Shown here piece after piece: positions 1 to 8,413 of a stretch of DNA of 64,000 nt. The stretch comes from Saccharothrix luteola (GTDB taxonomy: Bacteria > Actinomycetota > Actinomycetes > Mycobacteriales > Pseudonocardiaceae): contig NZ_JAJHUO010000008.1 of assembly GCF_020859565.1 (NCBI RefSeq), forward strand, positions 1 through 64,000, in the 5' to 3' direction. The notes beneath the pieces are model-generated. The model did no database searches, had not been told where the DNA came from, and saw nothing but the letters and a program-made list of their open reading frames with translations. Within the stretch, counting starts at the first letter, position 1. Each line of letters begins with the position of its first letter. A program made the translations under genes and the position numbers.

Positions 1-275
1 TAATGACACCGGTCCCGACACAGACGCGTCAACGGGATGAAGGCGTTACGGCTGTAGGTCACCACCCCCGCACGACCCTCCGCCAGCAGGTGCGCGTCAC
101 GCACCCGACCCGCCGCCTGAAGCAACGCCTCCAGATCCTCACCACGGGCGTGCAACAGCACCGCGGCCTCGGTCACGTCCAACACCGCACCATCAGCAGC
201 ACGGCGCAACGCACGTCGCATCGACGACCCACTGGGCGTCGGATCCGGCGGGGCGATCGAGATGTCCACGGTCAT
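1..275 (-). CDS. fbiC: FO synthase, N-terminal fragment (cut by window edge)
   Basis: FO synthase builds the deazaflavin FO, the chromophore of cofactor F420, from a tyrosine and a pyrimidine precursor with two radical-SAM modules. Only the first 91 codons are here. They run from an ATG at 275, behind a GAGG ribosome site, into the radical-SAM entry motif RNAFIPLTRLCRDRCH. This motif is characteristic of FbiC/CofG, and the third cysteine of the CxxxCxxC cluster would lie just outside the window. The gene is divergent from the redoxin gene. Its presence beside F420-dependent enzymes and fgd makes the assignment more likely. The identification rests on the motif alone because the rest is missing. 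Confidence 0.85.
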   Translation of the reverse strand, partial: MTVDISIAPPDPTPSGSSMRRALRRAADGAVLDVTEAAVLLHARGEDLEALLQAAGRVRDAHLLAEGRAGVVTYSRNAFIPLTRLCRDRCH

Positions 276-490
276 ACAGGCACCCCTCGTCGGTCTCGGA
301 CGGTCGCTCCGTCGTCACCTATGACCCCGGTGAGGCCGGACAGGAATCGGCGTGTCCACGTCGTGCTCGCCACAAGCGATCCCTTTGCGCCCGGCACCGG
401 GTCTCTAGATCGGAGCGCCCCGGCGGTGCCCGGACCGACTCGGGCCGTGCCGCGGGGGCCTCAGATGGACCCGAACCTAGGAGAACGCAC

Positions 491-1150
491 ATGAACACCC
501 AGACGCTCGGCGCCCGGAGCGCAGCGCTGACGGCCTCCATGACCAGCCAGGCGCCGGAAGGCCTGCTCTCCGCCTTCGAAGTCGAACAGGCCCAGCTCAG
601 GGCCGCGGGGGTGCCGGCCGGGGCCGCGAAGCCGGGCACGAAGGTGCCCGACGTGGCCCTGCTGGACGCGGACGGGGAAGCGACGTCGCTGTACGAGGTG
701 GCCGACGGCCGCCCCGCCGTGGTCGTCACGTTCCGCGGCGCCTGGGGCCCCTACTGCAACATGGCGCTGAACGCCTACGAGGCCGAGTTGCTGCCGGTGC
801 TGGCCGAGCGGGGGATCGCCCTGATCGGCCTCAGCCCGCAGAAGCCCGAGGGCACCGCCGCGACGCGGGACAAGAACTCCCTGACGTTCCCCGTGCTGTC
901 CGACCCCGGCAACAAGCTGGCCACCGAGCTGGGCTTCGCCACCACGCCGACCGCCGACGCGCTGGCCACCCTGGCCAGGCTCGGCAACGACGTGGCGAAG
1001 CTGAACAGCGACGGCACCACCGGCCTGCCGATGCCCTCGGTGCTGCTGGTGGACCGCGACCACGTCCTGCGGTGGATCGACATCCAGCCCGACTACACCG
1101 CGCGCACCGAGACCACCGACATCCTGGCGGCACTCGACACCCTCGACTGA
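491..1150 (+). CDS. AhpC/TSA-family redoxin with altered active site
   Basis: A 219-residue peroxiredoxin-like (AhpC/TSA) protein, expected to reduce peroxides or act as a thiol oxidoreductase in the cytoplasm. The thioredoxin-fold signature is present around residues 75-90 (VVVTFRGAWGPYCNMAL). Relatives usually read W-C-P-Y-C; here the first cysteine is glycine (GGC codon), leaving only the second. The ATG at 491 follows an AGGAGA ribosome site. It is divergent from fbiC and followed by a strong hairpin. Without the usual first cysteine its chemistry may be one-Cys, redox-silent, or simply different from the family norm. Confidence 0.8.
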   Translation: MNTQTLGARSAALTASMTSQAPEGLLSAFEVEQAQLRAAGVPAGAAKPGTKVPDVALLDADGEATSLYEVADGRPAVVVTFRGAWGPYCNMALNAYEAELLPVLAERGIALIGLSPQKPEGTAATRDKNSLTFPVLSDPGNKLATELGFATTPTADALATLARLGNDVAKLNSDGTTGLPMPSVLLVDRDHVLRWIDIQPDYTARTETTDILAALDTLD

Positions 1151-1163
1151 ACGAAAAGCCGCG

Positions 1164-1204
1164 CCGAATCCACGCCCTCCGATTCCGGGAGGGCGTGGAT
1201 TCGG
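1164..1204. terminator. Strong hairpin after the redoxin gene
   Basis: A perfect 17-bp stem (1164-1180 with 1188-1204, arm CCGAATCCACGCCCTCC) closes a 7-base loop, 13 bases after the redoxin stop codon. There is no clear T run, which is common for actinobacterial terminators. The stretch from about 1205 to 1387 is unusually AT-rich and probably holds the promoter of the next gene. Confidence 0.75.
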
Positions 1205-1387
1205 CATGCCTGAATTGCGCGAAATCATTTCGATGAATACGAAATCCCGCACCGTTGAGGGTGTGATTCCGGCCACATACTGGCGGGTAACATTTATTAC
1301 TCCCCAGGCGTAAAGTTCGCTATCCGTGTTCCTTTTCTCGATCCGGTGCTCCTATCGGGTTACGAAGCAGTGAGAAAGGACTACTGG

Positions 1388-3043
1388 ATGCCCCGCGAAC
1401 TTAACGCAGAGTTACCGCCCAACAGACTCTCCCGCCGTCGCCTCTTCAAGGGCTCGGCGGCTGTGGCGATCACCGCCGCCCCGGTGCTCGGCACCGGCAC
1501 GGCCGCCGCGACGGCGGAAGCCGAGTTGGGCGTCCGCACCACGATCGACGCGGCCACCGTCACACCCAGCGACCCGCACTACGGCGACCTGGTCCGCAGG
1601 CAGCTCAACCAGCGGTTCATCGGAAAACCCGAGATGGTGCGGGTCGTCGGCGCGGCCCACCAGGTGGCGCCCGCCGTGCAGGCGGCGGTGGACGCGGGCA
1701 AGCGGATCACCGTCATCAGCGGTGGCCACTGCCTGGAGGGGTTCCCGTTCGAGCCCACGGTGAAGGTCGTGCTCGACGTCTCCAACCTCGACGCCGTGTA
1801 CTACGACCCCAAGTACAACGCCATCGCCATCGAGTCCGGCGCCACCCTCCTCGACGCCTACGAGAAGCTCTACCACGCCTGGGGGGTGACGGTGCCCGGC
1901 GGCATCTGCCACTCGGTGGGGATGGGCGGGCACATCGTGGGCGGCGGCTGGGGGATGCTGTGCCGGCGCCACGGGCTGATCGTGGACCACCTGTACGGGG
2001 TGGAGGTGGTCGTGGTCGGCGCGGACGGCCGGGCGACCACCGTCACCGCGACCCGGGAACCGACCGACCCCAACCGCGAGCTGTGGTGGGCGCACACCGG
2101 CGGCGGGGGCGGGAACTTCGGCGTCGTCACGCGCTACCTGTTCCGCTCCCCCGGCATCACGACGACCGAACCCGCGAAGATCCTGCCCCGACCGCCCACG
2201 AACGTGCTGCTCAGCGAGATCGGCATCCCGTGGGCGAGCCTGACCAAGACGGGGCTGGCCAACCTGCTGCGGAACTTCGGCAACTGGCACGTGGCCAACA
2301 GCGCGCCCAACAGCCCCGGCAGCGTGCTGCACGCCGAGATCACCCTCAACCACCAGTCGAAGGGTTTCCTCGGGCTGCTGACCCAGGTCGACGCCGCCGC
2401 GCCGAACGCGCAGGCGATCCTGGACGAGTACCTGCGCACCGTGCTCAACGGCGTCGGGCCCTCGGGGGGCGGAACCCGCACCCTGCCGTGGTTGCAGGCG
2501 ACGAAGTACGTCGGCAAGGCGGTCATCTCGTTCAACGACCCGACGTTGCGCGCGGACTACAAGTCGGCGTACATGCGGACCACGTTCACCGACGCCCAGA
2601 TCGACGCGTTCTACACCTACCTGACCGCGCCGGGCATGGACACCACGGCGATCAGCGTCGGGCTGTCCTCCTACGGCGGCGCGGTCAACGCCGTCGCGCC
2701 CGACAGCACCGCCCACTCCCACCGCGACTCCGCCTACCAGCTGCTGTGGATCACGCACTGGCCGAACCCGGCCGACGACACCAAGTTCCGGACGTGGCTG
2801 CGGAACTTCTACGGCGCGGTCTTCGCCGACACCGGCGGCGTTCCGGTGCCGAACGGCCGCAGTGACGGCTGCTACATCAACTACCCCGACACCGATCTCA
2901 ACGACCCGGCGTGGAACAGGTCGGCCGTACCGTGGCACGACCTGTACTACAAGGGGAACTACCCGCGGCTCCAGAGGGCCAAGAAGACCTGGGACCCGCG
3001 CAACATCTTCAACCACCAGCAGTCGATCCGGCTGCCGAGCTGA
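1388..3043 (+). CDS. Tat-exported berberine-bridge-type FAD oxidase
   Basis: A 551-residue FAD-linked oxidase of the BBE/GOOX family. These enzymes oxidise alcohols, sugars or alkaloid-like substrates and pass electrons to O2. The ATG at 1388 is chosen because a GAAAGGA ribosome site lies just upstream; in-frame GTGs at 1346 and 1370 lack one. The N-terminus has a Tat signal (SRRRLFK, residues 15-21, then a hydrophobic Ala-rich segment), so export is expected. Bicovalent flavin sites are visible: His114 in SGGHCLEG and Cys174 in GGICHSVGMGG. The C-terminal BBE domain ends with DLYYKGNYPRLQ and DPRNIFNHQQSIR. A paralogue without signal peptide lies at 17094-18698. The substrate is unknown. Confidence 0.88.
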   Translation: MPRELNAELPPNRLSRRRLFKGSAAVAITAAPVLGTGTAAATAEAELGVRTTIDAATVTPSDPHYGDLVRRQLNQRFIGKPEMVRVVGAAHQVAPAVQAAVDAGKRITVISGGHCLEGFPFEPTVKVVLDVSNLDAVYYDPKYNAIAIESGATLLDAYEKLYHAWGVTVPGGICHSVGMGGHIVGGGWGMLCRRHGLIVDHLYGVEVVVVGADGRATTVTATREPTDPNRELWWAHTGGGGGNFGVVTRYLFRSPGITTTEPAKILPRPPTNVLLSEIGIPWASLTKTGLANLLRNFGNWHVANSAPNSPGSVLHAEITLNHQSKGFLGLLTQVDAAAPNAQAILDEYLRTVLNGVGPSGGGTRTLPWLQATKYVGKAVISFNDPTLRADYKSAYMRTTFTDAQIDAFYTYLTAPGMDTTAISVGLSSYGGAVNAVAPDSTAHSHRDSAYQLLWITHWPNPADDTKFRTWLRNFYGAVFADTGGVPVPNGRSDGCYINYPDTDLNDPAWNRSAVPWHDLYYKGNYPRLQRAKKTWDPRNIFNHQQSIRLPS

Positions 3044-3068
3044 GACCGGCGCAGGCCGACGACGCGGG

Positions 3069-3148
3069 AGCGGTGTGCCCGAGAGCAGGCACACCGCTTC
3101 CGCCACAGCCAGGCCGCGGGTGTGCGCGACGAACCGCCGCGCACACCC
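3069..3148. terminator. Two hairpins between convergent genes
   Basis: Two stem-loops fill the gap between the convergent oxidase and NmrA genes. The first pairs 3069-3079 with 3088-3098 (AGCGGTGTGCC). The second pairs 3118-3128 with 3138-3148 (GGGTGTGCGCG). They probably terminate the two genes, one per direction. Confidence 0.7.
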
Positions 3149-3152
3149 GGAC

Positions 3153-4022
3153 TCAGCGGAACAGACCCAGGTGGTCGTCCACCCACTCCTCGAAGGAGCG
3201 CGGCGGCCGGCCCACCAGCTCCTGGAACGTCGGCAGCACCTGGGAGGCCTTCTCCTGGAACTCCGGCCGCCCCAGGTTGCTCATCGTGGTCTCCACGACC
3301 AGCTTCTGCCGCCCCGCCCTGGCCGCCGCGTCCGCCACGTCGGCGATCGGCACCTCGATCAGCTTGAGGGGCTTGCCCAGCGCCGCGGACAGGATGTCCA
3401 CCCGCTCGCGGACGTCGAGCGCCCGCGGACCGCCGATCCGGTAGGTCTTGCCCTCGTGACCCGGCGTGGTGAGCGCCGTGACCGCCGCCGCCGCGACGTC
3501 GCGCGGGTCGATGACGGCCACCTTGACGTCCACCTGCGACCAGAACACCGCGCCGCGCTCCCTGACGGGCACGGCCCACAGCCGCGCGTTGGAGCTGAAC
3601 TCGCCCGGCCTCAGGAACGTCCACTGCGGACCGTTGGGCCACTGCCCGATCTGGCGGACGGCCCGTTCACCGGCCAGGTGCCAGGTGCTGACCAGGTCGG
3701 TGAACCCGTACTCGGCGCCGATGATCGACAGCTTGACCACGTGGCGGACACCGGCCTGGGCCGCCGCGGCGGCGAAGTTCGCGTCGTGCAGCGGCGTCTC
3801 GGGCCCACCGCCGCTGAGCAGGAACGCGCTGTCCACGCCGGTCAGGGCGGCGGTCAGCGTCGCCACCGAGCCGAGGTCGCCGGAGACGACCTTGACCTCG
3901 CCGCCGAAACCGTGGTCGCGGCCGGGGTCGCGGACCAGCGCACGCACCTCCTGCCCGGCCTCGACCAACTGCGCGACGACCTCGCGCCCGACGACGCCCG
4001 TCGCTCCCACCACCAGAATCAT
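3153..4022 (-). CDS. NmrA-like NAD(P)-binding reductase
   Basis: A 289-residue atypical short-chain dehydrogenase of the NmrA/quinone-oxidoreductase group. The Rossmann nucleotide-binding motif is at the very N-terminus (MILVVGATGVVGREVV). The ATG at 4022 follows an AGGAG site; the open frame upstream is read-through. NmrA-like proteins lack the classical YxxxK catalytic pair and act either as NAD(P)H-dependent reductases or as redox sensors. It is followed on the same strand, moving leftward, only by the terminator. It probably shares a transcript with the SDR gene whose stop lies 19 bases upstream of this start. Confidence 0.82.
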   Translation of the reverse strand: MILVVGATGVVGREVVAQLVEAGQEVRALVRDPGRDHGFGGEVKVVSGDLGSVATLTAALTGVDSAFLLSGGGPETPLHDANFAAAAAQAGVRHVVKLSIIGAEYGFTDLVSTWHLAGERAVRQIGQWPNGPQWTFLRPGEFSSNARLWAVPVRERGAVFWSQVDVKVAVIDPRDVAAAAVTALTTPGHEGKTYRIGGPRALDVRERVDILSAALGKPLKLIEVPIADVADAAARAGRQKLVVETTMSNLGRPEFQEKASQVLPTFQELVGRPPRSFEEWVDDHLGLFR

Positions 4023-4041
4023 GTCTCTCCTGTCGTTGAGG

Positions 4042-4791
4042 TCAAGCGGTCGCGCCGCCGTCGAGCACGAGGTCGGCGCCGACGGTGAACGAGGAGTCCG
4101 GGGACGCGAGCCACAGCACGGCGCGCGCGACCTCGTCGACGGCACCGATCCGGCCGATCGGCAGGGTGGTCTTCATCCGCTCGGCCTGCTCGGCCTCGGT
4201 CTCGCCGCGGATCAGCGACAGCGGGGTGGCGATCGGGCCGGGGCTGACCGCGTTGATCCGGATGCCGTCGCGGATGTGCTCCAGCGCGGCGGTCTTGGTC
4301 AGGGCGGTGATCGCGGCCTTGGCCGCCGCGTAGCCGCCGGTGCCGGGAATGCTCTTGTGGGGCCCGATGATCGAGGAGATGTTGACGATGGCGCCGCCGC
4401 CGTGCTCCCGCATGTAGCCGATCTCGTGCTTCATCGACAGCCAGGTGCCGGTCGCCACCGACAGCGCCCTCGCCCAGGTGCCCGCGTCCAGGTCGGCGAC
4501 CCGGCCGCCCACCATGACGCCCGCGTTGTTGAACGCGACGTCCAGCCCGCCGTGCCGTTGGGCGGTCGTCGCGACCATCTCCGCGACGGCGGCCTCGTCG
4601 GTGACGTCGAGGACGATCGAACTGGCCTCGCCGCCCGCCGCCTCGATCGCCTTCACGGTCTGCCGCAGCGGTTCCTCGTCGAGGCCCGCCACGACGACCG
4701 TCGCGCCCTCCGCGGCGAAGGCCTCCGCCGTCGCCCTGCCGATGCCGGTGCCGCCACCGGTCACCAGCGCCACTTTGCCCGCGAAACGCAT
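4042..4791 (-). CDS. Short-chain dehydrogenase/reductase
   Basis: A 249-residue classical SDR, an NAD(P)(H)-dependent alcohol/ketone oxidoreductase of the cytoplasm. All landmarks are present: the cofactor motif TGGGTGIG near residue 11, NNAG near residue 90, the catalytic serine in NISSIIG, and the YxxxK pair in GGYAAAKAA. The C-terminal motif DGGATA is also typical. It starts at an ATG behind GGGAGAG. It lies 13 bases after the LLM oxidoreductase stop and probably belongs to a minus-strand operon with the NmrA and LLM genes. The substrate cannot be told from sequence. Confidence 0.88.
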   Translation of the reverse strand: MRFAGKVALVTGGGTGIGRATAEAFAAEGATVVVAGLDEEPLRQTVKAIEAAGGEASSIVLDVTDEAAVAEMVATTAQRHGGLDVAFNNAGVMVGGRVADLDAGTWARALSVATGTWLSMKHEIGYMREHGGGAIVNISSIIGPHKSIPGTGGYAAAKAAITALTKTAALEHIRDGIRINAVSPGPIATPLSLIRGETEAEQAERMKTTLPIGRIGAVDEVARAVLWLASPDSSFTVGADLVLDGGATA

Positions 4792-4804
4792 CGCTCTCCC
4801 GATC

Positions 4805-5770
4805 TCAGTCGACCTTCATGGCGTGCAGGCCCGGCATGACGCCGTCCGCGATCGCCCGGACGTTGCGCTCGTAGTGGTCGAAGGAACCCATGCGCAGCAC
4901 GATGTGGCGCGCGCCCGCCTCGACGTACTCCGCCAGCCAGTCGGTGAAGTCCGCGGCGGAACCCCCGTAGTAGAGCTGGTAGGCCCGCAGGGGTTCGATG
5001 GGCATGTTGTTGTACCGGTCGGTGTAGTCCTCGAGACCCGCGAGCGCCTCGGCCGGGTCGTCGCTGATGTTGACCGTGACGTACAGCGCGGGCTCGATGT
5101 CGCCGGGGTCGCGGCCGGCGGCCTCCGCCGTGTCCCGGATCGCCCGCAGCGACTCCCGGTACTCGGCGGGCTCGATCCGGACCGGCAGCCACCCGTCGTA
5201 CTGCGCGCCCGCCCGGGCGACGGCGCGGGGCTTGCCGTTGCTGGCCAACCAGATCCGCGGCCCGCCCGGGGTGGTCGGCGGGGACTGGTTGACCAGTTCC
5301 GACAGGTCGACGTGCTTGCCGACGAAGTCGCCGTCCCGGCCGCTCCAGTGGCGCTTCCAGAACCCGACGGCCTCGTCCATCCGGCCCGCGCGCTGGCCGT
5401 ACGTGGTCGTGACCGCGTCCAGCTCCTCCTTGGCGGGCAACGGGAAGCCGGTGCCGAGCGCGATCCGCAGCCGATCCCCGGCGAGCTGGTCGAGCGTCAC
5501 CAGGATGTGGGACAGGTAGAGCGGGTCCCGCAGCACCGCGGTCAGCGCCGCCGTGCCGATGGTGACCCGGTTGGTGATCATCGCGATGGCGGCCAGCAGG
5601 GTGAGCGGCTCGAGCCGGTGCCGGGCGACGAACGAGTCGCCGACCCACACCGAGTCGAAACCGAGTTCCTCCACCTGCTGGGCCATCTTCATCAGCGGGC
5701 CGGCGTCGGGGTAGCCCAATATCGCCGTCTCCCGGACCGGCAACGCGATGCCGACTTGCACAGCGGCCAT
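4805..5770 (-). CDS. LLM-class F420/flavin-dependent oxidoreductase
   Basis: A 321-residue luciferase-like TIM-barrel oxidoreductase. This class uses F420 or FMN for hydride transfer. Family features include the N-terminal VGIALPVRET strand, EELGFDSVWVGDSFVARHRLEPLTLLAAIA, and the ALGTGFPLPAKEE segment. The ATG at 5770 is preferred over an upstream TTG at 5788 because an AGGAGGA ribosome site lies 8 bases before it. It is the first gene of the SDR/NmrA operon. It differs clearly from the two closely related LLM proteins at 8414 and 10844, so it probably acts on another substrate. Confidence 0.85.
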   Translation of the reverse strand: MAAVQVGIALPVRETAILGYPDAGPLMKMAQQVEELGFDSVWVGDSFVARHRLEPLTLLAAIAMITNRVTIGTAALTAVLRDPLYLSHILVTLDQLAGDRLRIALGTGFPLPAKEELDAVTTTYGQRAGRMDEAVGFWKRHWSGRDGDFVGKHVDLSELVNQSPPTTPGGPRIWLASNGKPRAVARAGAQYDGWLPVRIEPAEYRESLRAIRDTAEAAGRDPGDIEPALYVTVNISDDPAEALAGLEDYTDRYNNMPIEPLRAYQLYYGGSAADFTDWLAEYVEAGARHIVLRMGSFDHYERNVRAIADGVMPGLHAMKVD

Positions 5771-5882
5771 GACCCTGATCCTCCTCAACGCCTCCGACCG
5801 CTACGGCTCACGAGGCTTCCGATGTGGTGCGACGACGTGGACCACCCGGCACTGCGGCCAGGGTTGTGGTGAGGGCTGACGG

Positions 5883-6296
5883 CTACAGGCCGGGCAGCGC
5901 CGCTTCGGAGGTGCGGGTGTTCTGGTAGGCGGCGATGAGCCAGCTGTCGCCGCCCTTGCGCAGCACCCAGGTGGCGCGGATGGAGCGCTCGTCGGAGGGG
6001 ACGTCCTCGCCGGGGGCCAGCACGCCGCCCTCGGTGATCGCCACGGCCACGTCGTCCGCGATCGACCGCACGTCCACGATGTTCTGCAGCAGGGTCGTCC
6101 CGGCGTGGGCCGACTTGAACTGCTGCGTCACGACCTCGCGGATGACCTCGCGCCCGCTGAGGTAGCGGTCGCCCGAGAGGATCATGCTCGCGTTCGTCGT
6201 GTACAGGTCCGCGAACGCGTCCGGGTCGTTGTTCGCCCACGCCTTCGCGATACCGTCGATCACTTCCCGCACACCCGTAGTTTCCTGGACAGTCAT
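5883..6296 (-). CDS. SnoaL/NTF2-like protein (SgcJ/EcaC type)
   Basis: A 137-residue single-domain protein of the SnoaL/NTF2-like fold, resembling the SgcJ/EcaC group found in many natural-product clusters. The pattern VIDGIAKAWANNDPDAFADLYTTNASMILSGDRYLSGREVI is split here only for description and covers about residues 13-55; the C-terminus has ATWVLRKGGDSWLIAAYQNTR. Members serve as small cyclases, isomerases or ligand-binding helpers. The ATG at 6296 follows AGGGG. It lies alone on the minus strand between the LLM operon and the amidase. It probably works with the surrounding oxidoreductases, but a specific role cannot be assigned. Confidence 0.8.
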   Translation of the reverse strand: MTVQETTGVREVIDGIAKAWANNDPDAFADLYTTNASMILSGDRYLSGREVIREVVTQQFKSAHAGTTLLQNIVDVRSIADDVAVAITEGGVLAPGEDVPSDERSIRATWVLRKGGDSWLIAAYQNTRTSEAALPGL

Positions 6297-6455
6297 TATG
6301 GGGAACCCCTTGGAATCCGGCTGAGCTGCCCGGCCTGGTGGCCGAACCCGTGACTCCATAATCTTGACTTTCGCACGGCACGGCCTACTTCGAGATTGCC
6401 GCACCCGAAGTATTCCCGATCGGGCGGAATCGCCGTGGTCGCGGCTCCCGCGCCG

Positions 6456-8096
6456 TCACCGCCTCCAGTCGACGATCCGACTACCCGCCACGAAGCGCAG
6501 CGCGGGGTCGGCGTAACGGGCTTCCGGCACCGCGTAGAGCGCCGCTACGGCAGTCCGCACGTCCGGGTAGCCGAGGGCGAAGGCCTGCAACTCGCCCTCG
6601 GCGGGCGCCAGCGTCGCGCCCGAGAACAGCACGCGCACCGCGGCGAGCTCGGCGGGATCGGCGGCGGGCATCGCGCCCGGCGCCGGCGGCTCCACCGCGG
6701 TCCCGGGGTCGAGCCCCGGCACCCGCAGGTGCCAGTCGGTGGCCGCCTGGAACGCCTCACCCGCGCGCACGGCCGTCGCCTCGCCGAACGCCGGCGCGGC
6801 GATCTGGAGCGACAGCGGCAGCCCCGACGCGGTGAACCCCATCGGCACGGCCAGCACCGGGTTGCCGATGCAGTCCCAGTAGCCGGTGTGGATGAGCGCG
6901 CCGAGGGCGGTGATGTCGCCGGACAGGTCGGCGTAGGAGGGCGCGCCCATCGACGCCGTGGGGCACACGACCAGGTCGACCGTGCCGAACAGCTCGGCCA
7001 CCGCGTGCTGGGCGACCCGGCGCACCCGCTGCGCCTGCACGTAGTCCGCGCCCGACACCAGCGCGCCCTGCGCGAGCATCCACCGGGTCGCGGCGAAGTA
7101 GTCGTCCCACCGCTTGTGCAGGTCCGGCCGGTGGTAGGCGAGGCCCTCGCTGGTCATCGTGATCTGGTGGACCGTCATCACCTCGGCCCGGTACGGCAGC
7201 GACACCTCCACCAGCTCCGCGCCGGCCGCCTCGAACCGGGCCAGCGCCGCCTCGAACGCGGTGGCCGTGGCGGGGTCGCCGTGGTCGGGGAAGTGCCCGT
7301 CCCGGACGACGCCGATGCGCAGTCCCGACAGGTCGGGCGCCTGCGGCTCGGGCACGGCGAACGGCGCGTCCACCGAGTCGGGGTCGCTCTCGTCCCTGCC
7401 CGCGACGGCGGCGAGCACCACCGCGCAGTCCCGCGCGGAGCGGCCGATCATGCCGATGTGGTCGAGGCTGTAGCCCAGCGGCAGGCAGCCGGACTTCGGC
7501 ACCCGACCGAAGGTCGGCATCAGCCCGCTGACCCCGTTGAACGCCGCCGCCATGCGGATGCCGCCCGCGGTGTCGGTGCCCATGCCCGCGTAGAACATGC
7601 CCGCGGCGACACCGCTCGCGCTGCCCGAGCTCGACCCGCCGGCCCAGGTCGAGAGGTCCCAGGGGTTGCGGGGCAACGGGAAGGGCTTGTCCGGGTCGGG
7701 GAGGCCGAGCGCGAACTCCATCGTGGTCGTCTTGCCGGTGATCACCGCGCCCGCCTCGCGCAGCCGCGCGATGACCGGCCCCTCGTGGCCGTCGCCCCAG
7801 TCGCGGTCGAACACCAGGCTCTGGGACGTGGTCGGCCCTTCGACGGTGGGCATGATGTCCTTGATCCCCATCGGGATCCCGTGCAGCGGCCCGCGGTCGG
7901 TGCCGGCGGCCAGTTCGTCGTCCGCGCGCTGCGCGGCGCGGCGGGCCTCGTCGTCGAAGCGGGACAGGAACACGCCGAGCGGGCCGTCGGCTCTCTCGGC
8001 GGCCGCGATGGCCGCCTCGGTCAGCTCCAGGCTGGTGACCTCGCCGGAGCGCAGCGCGGCCGCGGCGTCGGTCAGGGTCAGGGGCAGTTCGGGCAT
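6456..8096 (-). CDS. Amidase-signature family hydrolase
   Basis: A 546-residue amidase-signature enzyme, hydrolysing an amide bond through a Ser-cisSer-Lys triad. The catalytic lysine sits in GIPMGIKDIMP (around residue 82). The serines are in WAGGSSSGSASGVAAG and in the following GTDTAGGIRMAAAFNG, where relatives usually have GSDTGGSIR. The start is an ATG at 8096 directly preceded by an in-frame GTG; either is possible, with GAGGAAG upstream. It is divergent from the LLM gene at 8414. In this neighbourhood it may release or activate a carboxamide or carbamoyl-type intermediate, which is inference. Confidence 0.85.
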   Translation of the reverse strand: MPELPLTLTDAAAALRSGEVTSLELTEAAIAAAERADGPLGVFLSRFDDEARRAAQRADDELAAGTDRGPLHGIPMGIKDIMPTVEGPTTSQSLVFDRDWGDGHEGPVIARLREAGAVITGKTTTMEFALGLPDPDKPFPLPRNPWDLSTWAGGSSSGSASGVAAGMFYAGMGTDTAGGIRMAAAFNGVSGLMPTFGRVPKSGCLPLGYSLDHIGMIGRSARDCAVVLAAVAGRDESDPDSVDAPFAVPEPQAPDLSGLRIGVVRDGHFPDHGDPATATAFEAALARFEAAGAELVEVSLPYRAEVMTVHQITMTSEGLAYHRPDLHKRWDDYFAATRWMLAQGALVSGADYVQAQRVRRVAQHAVAELFGTVDLVVCPTASMGAPSYADLSGDITALGALIHTGYWDCIGNPVLAVPMGFTASGLPLSLQIAAPAFGEATAVRAGEAFQAATDWHLRVPGLDPGTAVEPPAPGAMPAADPAELAAVRVLFSGATLAPAEGELQAFALGYPDVRTAVAALYAVPEARYADPALRFVAGSRIVDWRR

Positions 8097-8413
8097 CACG
8101 GGCCTGCTTCCTCGTCCGGTGCTGGTGAAGGTGGGCGCGAGCCGAGCGGGTGGACGCGGGAACCGGCGCCGAGCCGGGAATTCCGCGTGGGCGCGCATCA
8201 CATTTCCCCCATCCGGGGGACGGCTGTCAAGCGCGAGCCTGCGGGGCACCCGTTCGGCGGGTCGGTATTCCACGTCAGGTGCGAATAGCGAGGGACCTAC
8301 GGGATGCCCGATTCCTTTCGGTCCGCCGCGCGGTCTCTACTCCAGCACCACCGCCTGACGTCGCGCGCCGCCAGGCCGACGCGGCCCGATCGCACCACGA
8401 GGAAAGAGCTAGG
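8097..8413. promoter_or_regulatory. Divergent intergenic region, amidase/LLM
   Basis: This 317-base gap separates two divergent genes and must carry both promoters. On the minus strand a TTGACA hexamer (8225-8230) is a good -35 candidate for the amidase, but no convincing -10 follows at normal spacing. A short CCCCC-ATCC-GGGGG hairpin overlaps the spacer (8206-8219). Towards the plus gene the only clear signal is its AGGAAAG ribosome site. No conserved coding region is visible. Confidence 0.4.

Noticed and set aside
3..494. A 163-codon plus-strand frame at the window start
   Set aside because: It runs antisense to the fbiC 5' end and then through the intergenic region; composition is that of a high-GC shadow frame.
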